A program made the translations under genes and the position numbers. Below, piece by piece: positions 1-5,796 of a stretch of 5,796 nt of DNA. The notes beneath the pieces were generated by a model, which worked only from the letters and a program-made list of their open reading frames with translations, ran no database searches and was not told the origin of the DNA. How positions within the stretch are numbered: position 1 is the stretch's first letter; each line of letters opens with the position of its first letter. The stretch is from Bacteroidales bacterium (lineage in GTDB: Bacteria; Bacteroidota; Bacteroidia; Bacteroidales; B18-G4), in NCBI GenBank assembly GCA_023145125.1, contig JAGLEK010000175.1:1-5796 (forward strand). The letters are read 5' to 3'.

Positions 1-599
1 CTCGTTTCAGGGCCATGGCCCGAATAAACGACTGTATCATCAGGAAGGGTAAACAGCTTTTCAAAAATATTCTGCTTCAGAAGGTCATAATCACCTGTCG
101 GGAAGTCGGTCCTTCCAATGCTCATTTGAAAAAGTACATCTCCAACGATCACAAATCCATCCTTTCTGCTCAGAAAACAAACGCTGCCGTCTGCATGGCC
201 GGGAGTATATAAAACAACAAGTTTGCTTTTGCCGAAAGTGATCTCATCACCTTCTTTGATATAGTTAACCACTGAAGGATTCTTATCGATACTGATTCCG
301 TATGTGGCAGCTGTACTTATGGTATGATCAAGGAATACCAGCCCGGCTTCATGTGCTTCCGCCTTAATGCCAAGCAACTCTTCCAACATGTTAATGCCCA
401 TAACATGGTCGACATGGGTATGGGTCAACAGCATCCTTACCGGTTTCAGCCCTTCCTCCTTAATGAAATCCATGAGTTCCAGCGACTCTGTCCCATCGGA
501 ACAGCCGGGATCGATGATTACGCATTCCATTGTTTCATCATGGAGTACAAACGTATTTACCTGAAAGGGATTGAAAACGAATTTTTTGATTTGTATCAT
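1..599 (-). CDS. Glyoxalase II-like metallo-beta-lactamase-fold hydrolase (C-terminus cut off by window edge)
   Basis: The reading frame gives 199 codons before running off the left edge. It carries the full metal-binding set of the metallo-beta-lactamase fold: THTHVDH (H60, H62, D64, H65), a third-strand His in TPGHADGS (H135), the bridging Asp in VGDVLF (D154) and the last His in SGHGPET (H195). The stretch SIGRTDFP after D154 and the ending YSGHGPET are typical of the small cytosolic glyoxalase II-like hydrolases of about 210 residues, so only some 10-15 residues are probably missing. Such enzymes hydrolyse thioesters such as S-lactoylglutathione or related substrates with two bound metals; the true substrate cannot be told from sequence, and GSH-specific C-terminal helices are absent. 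The start is the ATG at 599. The frame stays open upstream to a stop near 683, but no ATG lies there. No signal peptide is seen from this start, so a cytoplasmic location is inferred. It is divergent from the large envelope gene. Confidence 0.93.
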   Translation of the reverse strand, partial: MIQIKKFVFNPFQVNTFVLHDETMECVIIDPGCSDGTESLELMDFIKEEGLKPVRMLLTHTHVDHVMGINMLEELLGIKAEAHEAGLVFLDHTISTAATYGISIDKNPSVVNYIKEGDEITFGKSKLVVLYTPGHADGSVCFLSRKDGFVIVGDVLFQMSIGRTDFPTGDYDLLKQNIFEKLFTLPDDTVVYSGHGPET

Positions 600-674
600 T
601 TCTGTCGGTATTAAATGGGCTGCGGTCAATATTCCGTGGACGGATAACGTTAATAAAATAACAATTTTCAGCTG

Positions 675-683
675 GCAAAGTTA
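675..683 (-). promoter_or_regulatory. Probable Bacteroidota -7 promoter element for the divergent hydrolase gene
   Basis: Read on the minus strand this is TAACTTTGC, an exact match to the Bacteroidota -7 consensus TAnnTTTG with the frequent trailing C. It lies about 75 bases upstream of the ATG at 599. No clear -33 TTTG box is visible at the expected 19-21 base spacing, so the call rests on the -7 element and its position only. Confidence 0.45.
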
Positions 684-733
684 CCATTATTTGATTTCAG
701 ATTGTAATGGGTGCCTTGTCGGGGAAAATTCCC

Positions 734-742
734 TAAATTAGC
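734..742 (+). promoter_or_regulatory. Possible -7 promoter element for the large envelope protein gene
   Basis: The sequence TAAATTAGC differs at one position from the Bacteroidota TAnnTTTGC pattern. It sits 45 bases before the ATG at 787 and 18 bases before an alternative TTG start at 760. The nearest TTG upstream (716-718) is only 15 bases away, closer than the usual -33 spacing, so the promoter is plausible rather than strong. Together with the opposing element at 675-683 it makes 600-786 a compact divergent promoter region with nothing else recognisable in it. Confidence 0.35.
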
Positions 743-786
743 ACAGCTTAACCAGCGTATTGAAGACAGTTATTGTGAAAAGAATA

Positions 787-3700
787 ATGCATCACCGGAT
801 CATCAGCTACAGCATATTACTGCTTCTGTTGCTATGTTTTTCGCATGAAGCCGGTGCACAGTTTTACAATGGATCCCAGCTGTCGTTTGGCAAGAACAGG
901 GTGCAGTACAAGGACTTTCTGTGGACCTTTTACAGCTTTGATAAGTTCGACACTTATTTTTACCGGAACGGGCAGGAGCTGGCACAGTACACAGCCCGCT
1001 ATGCACAGAACTATATTAGCGAGATCGAGCTAAAATTGGAATCTTCCCTTGATGATAAAATACAGTTCATCATTTTTAATAACATGTCGGACCTGAAGCA
1101 GAGCAATATTGGCCTGATGCAGGATGAGCAATATAATACCGGCGGGATCACACACATTATCGGCAAAAAGGTTTTCCTGTATTTCGATGGCTCCCACACC
1201 GACTTTGAAAAGCAGATACGGGCGGGAATATCATCTATAATTTTCAAACAGATGATGTTCGGTCAACGCCTGGGCTCTCAGATCAAGAACAGTACATTGT
1301 ATTCCATGCCCGACTGGTTCGAAGATGGCCTGATGGCCTGGTTGTCGGAAGGCTGGAATACTGATGTGGATAACAGGGTGCGCGATGGTATCCTTTCAGG
1401 CCGGTATGATAAATTCAATCACCTGACCGGATCCGATGCCGTCGATGCCGGCCATTCACTTTGGAAATTCGTGGCGGATAACTTCGGCAATTCTGCTGTG
1501 CCAAATGCTGTGCACATGACCAAGGTTACGCGTAGCGTTGAAAATGGATTCCTGTATGTCATTGGCCTTTCATTCAGCAACCTGATCATTGAATGGAAAC
1601 GCTATTACATGGACAAGTACAGTTCTGATGAGTCGGGCCGTTACCTTCCGGGAGAAGTTGTTCAGCACAAAGTAAAAGACAATCTTGTATATTCCAGGCC
1701 TGTGCTTAGCCCTGATGGGAACTCTATTGCATATGTTACCAATGATATGGGCAGGTATAAGATTTACCTCAAGAGCCTGGCAAGCGGTAAGAAAAAATGT
1801 ATCTGGAGAGGCGGATATAAACTTGATGAAAAAACTGATTACAGCTATCCCCTCATCGACTGGCATCCGGCTGGAGATATACTGGCCTTTATCGTGGAGA
1901 GAAAAGGTGAGATCCACCTGTTCTTTTATTCTACTCAGAACAAAAAGCTGAATAAGATCATCCTCTATAATTTTGAAAAGATCCTGGACTTTTCCTATTC
2001 CCATGATGGGAGAAAGCTTGTGATATCAGCAGTTCAGAGGGGGCAGTCGGATATCTTCCTCTTTAACATCTCTTCGGGTTCCCATGAACAGATCACCAAT
2101 GACGTTTATGATGATCTTTACCCCCGGTTTATACAAAACGGAAGAATGATCATTTTCAGCTCTAACAGGGTTTCCGATACACTTCCTCCTAAGATGGCCG
2201 ATGCACCGGAGATAATACCGCTGAATTATGATCTTTTTGCTTTTGATTATAACACAAAGAGTAGTGTCCTCAGACGTGTGACGAGCACCCGTTTTGCCAA
2301 TGAACGATATCCCATGCCATACACGGATGGACTTTTCACATACCTGAGCGACGAAAACGGGATATACAATCGATATGTTGCTCGCTTTGATAGTGCCATC
2401 ATTGCCGTTGACACGGCTATCCATTATCGCTATTTCACGGAGTCGGTACCTGTAACGAATTATACAAGGAATATCATTTACCAGGATGTAAACCCCTCTA
2501 GCATGCAACTTGCCCAGGTGGTTTATGACGATCACCTTTTCAAGATCTTTTTGGAGGACATTTCACCGGGAATGCCGGTAGCGGAAGAGCTTGTGAATAC
2601 TGCTTTTATGAAGCAATTGCAAGGGGTACCTGCCAGGCTGCGTGAAACCCCTTCTGAGCCTGTGCCGGAAGAGCAACCCAAACCGAAGCAACAGAGGTTT
2701 TTTAATGTATACGAAGGCGATACCCTTGGTGGCCGCGATCAGGAGATCGATATTGATAATTACGTATTCGAACGGCAGGCATCTGTAAAAGTGGCCGGGG
2801 AAGACCAACCGGTATGGATGCTGGAGAACGACAATAAAAACAAGTTCGTCGTCCCCAAAAAACTGAATTACAGGGTTGAGTACAGCATGAATGAATTTGT
2901 AACCCAGATCGATTTCAATTTCATCAACATGACATACCAGCCTTTTGCCGGTGGCGGAGCTCCCATATTCCTTAATCCCGGTTTTAATGCACTGTTCAAG
3001 GTTGGCATGAGTGACCTGCTTGAAGATTATCGCCTTGTAGCCGGAGTGCGGCTGAACATTAACCTGATCAACAATGAATACCTGTTCAGCTACAGCAATC
3101 TCAAGCACAGGCTCGACAAGGAAGTAGTACTGCACAGGGTTACGGTAGAAAATATATATGGTTATGATATTATCAGGAACCACTCCCATGAAGCATATTT
3201 TGTTTTGAAATGGCCTTTCAGCCCGGTTTTTGCTGTGCGTGGAACAGCATCTTACAGAAACGATGCCACCGTGGTTCTCTCCACAGATGTTATCAGCCTG
3301 AAAAGGCAGACCATATATACTAATTGGGGTGGGCTGAAGGGAGAATTGATTTACGACAACACACGTAAACTTGGGTTGAACCTGTATGATGGAACCAGGT
3401 ATAAGATTTTTGCAGAGTATTACCAGCAGATAGAAAAGGGCAACCAGCAGCTGATCGTCCTGGGAATCGATTTCAGGCACTATATAAAGATCCACCGGAC
3501 CTTTATCTGGGCCAACCGTTTTGCTGCCAGTACTTCGATGGGACACAATAAGCTGATCTATTATATGGGAGGTGTGGATAATTGGCTGGCTCCAAGATTT
3601 AACCCGTCAACCCCCATTGATTATAATCAGAATTATGCTTTCCAGACCCTGGCAACAAATATGCGTGGCTTTCATCAGAATATCAGGAATGGAAACAGTT

Positions 3701-4053
3701 TTATTGTGCTAAACTCTGAATTGCGCATGCCGGTTTTCAAATATTTGTATAACCGGCCCATCCGTTCAGATTTTCTGAATAATTTTCAGCTCGTTGGATT
3801 TGTAGATGCAGGTACAGCCTGGACCAGCTGGAACCCATATTCCGGGGAGAATTCTTTATATACCAAATATATCTATAGCGGTTCCCTGCTGATCAAGGTA
3901 GAACAACAGCGCGATCCTATGGTAGGTGGTTTCGGTGCCGGACTCCGAACACGTGTACTCGGTTATTTCATGCGTGGCGACCTTGCCTGGGGCGTTGAAG
4001 ACGGACGGATCCGCAAGCCGGTGTTCTATTTCTCTCTCTCTCTGGATTTTTAA
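787..4053 (+). CDS. Outer-membrane protein: peptidase-MA-like (inactive) domain, TolB-type beta-propeller and Omp85-like beta-barrel
   Basis: Numbering is from the ATG at 787 (1088 residues). Residues 1-24 are a signal peptide: short basic start, a hydrophobic core with six Leu, and a probable cut after AGA before Gln25. About 30-285 resemble a peptidase-MA/gluzincin domain: PDWFEDGL at 175-182 looks like the P-x-W-x-x-EGL motif that follows the catalytic helix, but RAGIS (145-149) stands near where HExxH is expected, so it is probably non-catalytic. From about 302 to 590 there are repeated WD40-like PD40/TolB blades (SPDG at 308-311, DWHPAGD at 358-364, SHDG at 405-408, then NGRMIIFSSN near 452-461). 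A Pro/Glu/Lys-rich linker lies at about 619-637. From about 693 to the end there are alternating beta-strands with MRGF at 959-962, FVDAG at 1005-1009 and a C-terminal Phe, all like the Omp85/BamA barrel; no POTRA domains are seen. It should sit in the outer membrane with the soluble domains in the periplasm. The function is unknown; assembly or transport is an inference. GTG at 775 and TTG at 760 are in-frame alternative starts, the latter giving 1097 residues. Confidence 0.88.
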   Translation: MHHRIISYSILLLLLLCFSHEAGAQFYNGSQLSFGKNRVQYKDFLWTFYSFDKFDTYFYRNGQELAQYTARYAQNYISEIELKLESSLDDKIQFIIFNNMSDLKQSNIGLMQDEQYNTGGITHIIGKKVFLYFDGSHTDFEKQIRAGISSIIFKQMMFGQRLGSQIKNSTLYSMPDWFEDGLMAWLSEGWNTDVDNRVRDGILSGRYDKFNHLTGSDAVDAGHSLWKFVADNFGNSAVPNAVHMTKVTRSVENGFLYVIGLSFSNLIIEWKRYYMDKYSSDESGRYLPGEVVQHKVKDNLVYSRPVLSPDGNSIAYVTNDMGRYKIYLKSLASGKKKCIWRGGYKLDEKTDYSYPLIDWHPAGDILAFIVERKGEIHLFFYSTQNKKLNKIILYNFEKILDFSYSHDGRKLVISAVQRGQSDIFLFNISSGSHEQITNDVYDDLYPRFIQNGRMIIFSSNRVSDTLPPKMADAPEIIPLNYDLFAFDYNTKSSVLRRVTSTRFANERYPMPYTDGLFTYLSDENGIYNRYVARFDSAIIAVDTAIHYRYFTESVPVTNYTRNIIYQDVNPSSMQLAQVVYDDHLFKIFLEDISPGMPVAEELVNTAFMKQLQGVPARLRETPSEPVPEEQPKPKQQRFFNVYEGDTLGGRDQEIDIDNYVFERQASVKVAGEDQPVWMLENDNKNKFVVPKKLNYRVEYSMNEFVTQIDFNFINMTYQPFAGGGAPIFLNPGFNALFKVGMSDLLEDYRLVAGVRLNINLINNEYLFSYSNLKHRLDKEVVLHRVTVENIYGYDIIRNHSHEAYFVLKWPFSPVFAVRGTASYRNDATVVLSTDVISLKRQTIYTNWGGLKGELIYDNTRKLGLNLYDGTRYKIFAEYYQQIEKGNQQLIVLGIDFRHYIKIHRTFIWANRFAASTSMGHNKLIYYMGGVDNWLAPRFNPSTPIDYNQNYAFQTLATNMRGFHQNIRNGNSFIVLNSELRMPVFKYLYNRPIRSDFLNNFQLVGFVDAGTAWTSWNPYSGENSLYTKYIYSGSLLIKVEQQRDPMVGGFGAGLRTRVLGYFMRGDLAWGVEDGRIRKPVFYFSLSLDF
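4031..4043 (+). repeat. Short TC dinucleotide tract at the 3' end of the envelope gene
   Basis: Thirteen bases of alternating T and C encode part of the final SLSL stretch, just before the terminal Asp-Phe and the stop. Loss of one TC unit would replace the ending with a short tail finishing at a stop after INIET, and gain of one would finish after WIFNKY. Either change would remove the C-terminal Phe that outer-membrane barrels use for assembly. The tract is short, so it may simply be codon use. Confidence 0.5.
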
Positions 4054-4094
4054 TAAATATTGAAACTTAACATTTGATTGCCTGACACAATCTA

Positions 4095-4115
4095 ATATCG
4101 AGTATCAGATATCGA
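4095..4115 (+). repeat. Heptamer-period repeat (ATATCGA family), three units
   Basis: Three consecutive 7-base units read ATATCGA, GTATCAG and ATATCGA; the following seven bases (AAATCCC) are a weaker fourth. It lies about 40 bases after the stop of the envelope gene. The same 7-base period, with a different unit, appears in the next spacer at 5423-5478. No coding or RNA function is visible. Confidence 0.5.
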
Positions 4116-4148
4116 AAATCCCCGTGAGGGAATTGATTAAGGAATCAC

Positions 4149-4256
4149 GAACAAGGAATAAGAATAAGAGGGTGGAAGTGTTAACCTTTGCTGGCTCCTA
4201 AACTTCCCCGCTCTTATTCTTATTCTCATTCTTATTCATATTCTTATTCCTTGTTC
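4149..4256. repeat. Long imperfect inverted repeat with two alternative right arms
   Basis: The left arm at 4156-4178 pairs with 4203-4225 over 23 positions with two mismatches (4171/4210 and 4173/4208), enclosing a 24-base loop. A second, perfect 17-base pairing joins 4149-4165 to 4240-4256. The two pairings share the left arm, so only one can form at a time. The arms are built from the hexamer AATAAG and its complement CTTATT. The element lies between two plus-strand genes and could act as a terminator or mRNA-stabilising structure for the upstream gene, or be a copy of a small dispersed repeat. It lacks a GC-rich stem followed by a T-run, so a classical intrinsic terminator is not claimed. 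Confidence 0.65.
4213..4248 (+). repeat. Hexamer tandem repeat, CTTATT, six units
   Basis: Six consecutive 6-base units run CTTATT, CTTATT, CTCATT, CTTATT, CATATT, CTTATT, followed by degenerate pyrimidine-rich sequence to about 4270. The first units form the right arm of the inverted repeat. The strand is almost purine-free apart from A. The tract ends just before the probable promoter of the kinase gene. Confidence 0.7.
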
Positions 4257-4281
4257 TTTATTCTCTATTCATTTATCTTGC
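4251..4281 (+). promoter_or_regulatory. Probable promoter of the ROK kinase gene
   Basis: A TTG at 4251-4253 is followed after 20 bases by TATCTTGC at 4274-4281, close to the Bacteroidota -33 TTTG / -7 TAnnTTTGC pair but one T short in the -7 box. It ends 16 bases before the ATG at 4298, which would give a leader of about 10 bases. The -33 part overlaps the distal arm of the inverted repeat, so the repeat may affect initiation. Confidence 0.4.
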
Positions 4282-4297
4282 AACAAAATTCCAATCA

Positions 4298-5398
4298 ATG
4301 GATTACATTAACGACAAGCGAACAATCCTAAGCCTGGATGCCGGCGGAACAAATTTTGATTTCTTTGCCGTCAGGGGAGGGGATATGATTTCGAAAGGGG
4401 TGAGATTGCCTGCTGCCGCTGATACCCTTGAGGACATATTGAAGATGATTATAAGAGGCTTTGAGGAGGTTAGGGAGCAGGCCGGTGACAAGGCCGTGGC
4501 TATCAGTTTCTGCTTCCCCGGCCCGGCTGATTTCGGGAATGGCATCATCGGCGATCTTGAAAACCTTCCACTATTCAGGGGAGGGGTGCCGTTAAAGGCT
4601 ATGCTGGAAAAACACTTCGGGATACCTGTTTATATCAATAACGATGGTGATCTTTTTACCTATGGAGAGGCCATTGCCGGCCTGCTTCCGGAAGTAAATA
4701 AGGCACTCGAAAGTGCCGGGATCCTTCAAAAATTCAATAACCTGCTTGGTGTAACCTTCGGGACAGGATTTGGCGGAGGTATAGTGAGAAAAGGGGAGCT
4801 TTTTGTGGGTGATAATTCTGCCGGTGCAGAGATCAACCGCATGCGAAATAAGCTTTATCCCCAGACCAGTGCCGAGGACAGCGTTACTATCCGTGGGATC
4901 AGAAGGGTTTTTGCAAGAGAAGCAGGAATCAAAATTGATGATGCACCTGAGCCTGAGGCCATCTATAATATTGGTATTGGCAGGGAGGAAGGTGATGCCG
5001 CCGCTGCCCATACAGCCTTTAATGAGCTTGCTGAGGTGGCCGGGAATACCCTTGCCGATGCCGTAAGCCTTACTGACAGCCTGCTTGTGATCGGTGGTGG
5101 CCTGGCCGGAGCATGGCCGCTTTTCCTGCCCCAACTGGTCCAGGAGATGAACCGTTCATATACAGAGATCAGCGGTGATGAACTCCCCCGAATGGAAATC
5201 ACAGCATATAATCTGAAAGATGAAAAAGGATTCAGGGACTTTTTAAAGGATAGTTCTGTTCAGATACAGGTGCCATTCAGCGATGAAGAAGTAAATTATA
5301 ATCCGGTAAAGAAGATCGGTGTAGGGATCTCTAAACTTGGTGCCTCACGTGCAGTGGCAGTTGGAGCCTATACCTTTGCCTTAAATGAACTTTCTTGA
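4298..5398 (+). CDS. ROK-family sugar kinase, zinc-site-less variant
   Basis: The 366-residue product has the ASKHA kinase landmarks in order: the phosphate-binding loop LDAGGTN (13-19), PGPAD (74-78), the NND segment at 114-116 with D116 as the likely catalytic base, VTFGTGFGGGIV (152-163) for the nucleotide phosphates, AGAEIN (175-180), and IGGGLAG (265-271) near the adenosine site. It should phosphorylate a hexose or amino sugar with ATP in the cytoplasm; the exact sugar is not readable. The usual ROK EIGH motif is EINR here and the CxCGxxGCxE zinc motif is missing; the protein has a single Cys (C72). Length is about 50 residues more than a typical ROK kinase, partly from an insert at about 130-148 and a tail after about 300. 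I recall similar RNKLxP-x-x-x-AE-x-x-V/A-SIR sequences in Bacteroidota ROK proteins, so this is probably a phylum subfamily. It has its own likely promoter and is not tightly coupled to either neighbour. Confidence 0.92.
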   Translation: MDYINDKRTILSLDAGGTNFDFFAVRGGDMISKGVRLPAAADTLEDILKMIIRGFEEVREQAGDKAVAISFCFPGPADFGNGIIGDLENLPLFRGGVPLKAMLEKHFGIPVYINNDGDLFTYGEAIAGLLPEVNKALESAGILQKFNNLLGVTFGTGFGGGIVRKGELFVGDNSAGAEINRMRNKLYPQTSAEDSVTIRGIRRVFAREAGIKIDDAPEPEAIYNIGIGREEGDAAAAHTAFNELAEVAGNTLADAVSLTDSLLVIGGGLAGAWPLFLPQLVQEMNRSYTEISGDELPRMEITAYNLKDEKGFRDFLKDSSVQIQVPFSDEEVNYNPVKKIGVGISKLGASRAVAVGAYTFALNELS

Positions 5399-5422
5399 AA
5401 GTAATTAGTTTATATTTTGAAA

Positions 5423-5478
5423 ACTTATAACTTTCAACTTATAACTTATAACTAACTCAACCCTCAAAACTCAACACT
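5423..5478 (+). repeat. Eight-unit heptamer-period repeat in the spacer before the second hydrolase
   Basis: The 56 bases divide exactly into eight 7-base units: ACTTATA, ACTTTCA, ACTTATA, ACTTATA, ACTAACT, CAACCCT, CAAAACT, CAACACT. The unit changes gradually from an ACTTATA type to a CAAnnCT type while the period is kept. It ends four bases before the ATG at 5483, so it fills the leader of the next gene and leaves no room for a purine-rich ribosome site. G is absent from this strand across the tract. Confidence 0.75.
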
Positions 5479-5482
5479 TTTA

Positions 5483-5796
5483 ATGAATCTTTATACTATA
5501 GAAACAGGGAATCTGAAACTGGATGGTGGGGCGATGTTTGGGGTAGTTCCCAAATCTCTCTGGCAAGAGCAATATCCCGCTGATGAGAACAATCTTTGCA
5601 ATTGGGCCATGCGTTGTCTTCTTATCGAAGACGGGGATCGGCTGGTCCTGATCGACAATGGCATTGGCGACAAGCAAGACTACAAATTCCTGAAACACTA
5701 TTACCTCAACGGCGACGATACCCTTGAAAGTTCACTGGCAAAGCATGGATTCAGGCCGGAGGATGTTACGGATATGATTCTGACACACCTTCATTT
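5483..5796 (+). CDS. Metallo-beta-lactamase-fold hydrolase, lactonase-like (3' end cut off by window edge)
   Basis: The first 104 codons of the gene are present. The start MNLYTIETGNLKLDGGAMFGVVPKxLW, then RCLLIEDGDRLVLIDNGIGDK at about 44-64, match the N-terminal pattern of the YtnP/AHL-lactonase-like branch of the metallo-beta-lactamase fold. The window ends in ILTHLHF, the start of the HxHxDH metal site (H102 and H104 seen), so catalytic competence cannot be fully judged. The full protein would be about 270-300 residues. No signal peptide is seen; a cytoplasmic hydrolase of lactones or similar esters is likely, with the substrate unknown. The start ATG follows the heptamer repeat directly, and no Shine-Dalgarno sequence is present. 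It belongs to a different subfamily from the hydrolase at 1-599, so the two are not recent duplicates. Confidence 0.9.
   Translation, partial: MNLYTIETGNLKLDGGAMFGVVPKSLWQEQYPADENNLCNWAMRCLLIEDGDRLVLIDNGIGDKQDYKFLKHYYLNGDDTLESSLAKHGFRPEDVTDMILTHLH

Noticed and set aside
600..682. Upstream extension of the minus-strand hydrolase with a hydrophobic, signal-like stretch (IVILLTLS)
   Set aside because: The frame is open to a stop near 683 but has no ATG, the probable promoter at 675-683 leaves this as leader, and these hydrolases normally start close to the ATG at 599.
823..846. Possible lipoprotein signal around Cys17 of the envelope protein
   Set aside because: The residues before the Cys are Leu-Leu-Leu, with no small residue at -1, so it is not a lipobox. 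The AGA-Gln site downstream fits a standard signal-peptidase I cleavage.
2563..3546. A 327-codon open frame on the minus strand inside the barrel region of the envelope gene
   Set aside because: It lies wholly antisense to a well-supported coding region, its product has no recognisable domain, and the plus-strand frame shows clear barrel motifs. It is best explained as a by-product of codon use.
4118..4132. Small hairpin (TCCC / GGGA around CGTGA) as terminator of the envelope gene
   Set aside because: The stem is only four base pairs with no T-run after it, so it cannot be supported as a terminator.
4213..4270. CRISPR-like array
   Set aside because: The units are six bases and directly adjacent, with no spacers, no long palindromic repeat and no cas genes nearby.
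1..5796. Defence system, secretion operon or biosynthetic cluster spanning the window
   Set aside because: The genes are separated by repeat-bearing spacers, one is divergent, and the products (two unrelated hydrolases, a sugar kinase and an envelope protein) share no evident pathway.

Overview
The window looks like chromosomal DNA of a Bacteroidota (Bacteroidetes) bacterium, probably from the Bacteroidales or a related marine or anaerobic lineage. The evidence is AT-leaning intergenic DNA, no clear Shine-Dalgarno sequences, -7 elements of the TAnnTTTG type, a large signal-peptide protein cleaved before Gln and ending in Phe, and a ROK kinase of a type I associate with that phylum. The placement is inferred from sequence style, not from a search.

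Layout: (1) 1-599, minus strand, is most of a glyoxalase II-like metallo-beta-lactamase-fold hydrolase, cut at the left edge. (2) 600-786 is a divergent promoter region. (3) 787-4053, plus strand, is a very large cell-envelope protein: signal peptide, a peptidase-MA-like domain without HExxH, a TolB/PD40-type beta-propeller, a Pro/Glu-rich linker and a C-terminal outer-membrane beta-barrel with Omp85-like motifs. (4) 4054-4297 is a repeat-rich spacer with a 7-nt-period tract, a long inverted repeat and a 6-nt-period pyrimidine-rich tract, ending in a probable promoter. (5) 4298-5398, plus strand, is a ROK-family sugar kinase lacking the usual zinc site. (6) 5399-5482 is a short spacer filled mostly by eight 7-nt units. 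(7) 5483-5796, plus strand, is the N-terminal third or so of a second, different metallo-beta-lactamase-fold hydrolase, cut at the right edge just inside its HxHxDH motif.

The genes do not form an obvious single pathway. The three plus-strand genes are separated by repeat-bearing spacers and are probably transcribed separately; the first gene is divergent. The most distinctive item is the propeller-barrel protein, which joins an apparently dead protease domain to an outer-membrane barrel. The next most distinctive are the spacers, where three short-period repeat tracts (two with period 7, one with period 6) sit at gene boundaries. I see no RNA genes, CRISPR array, insertion sequence or phage genes.
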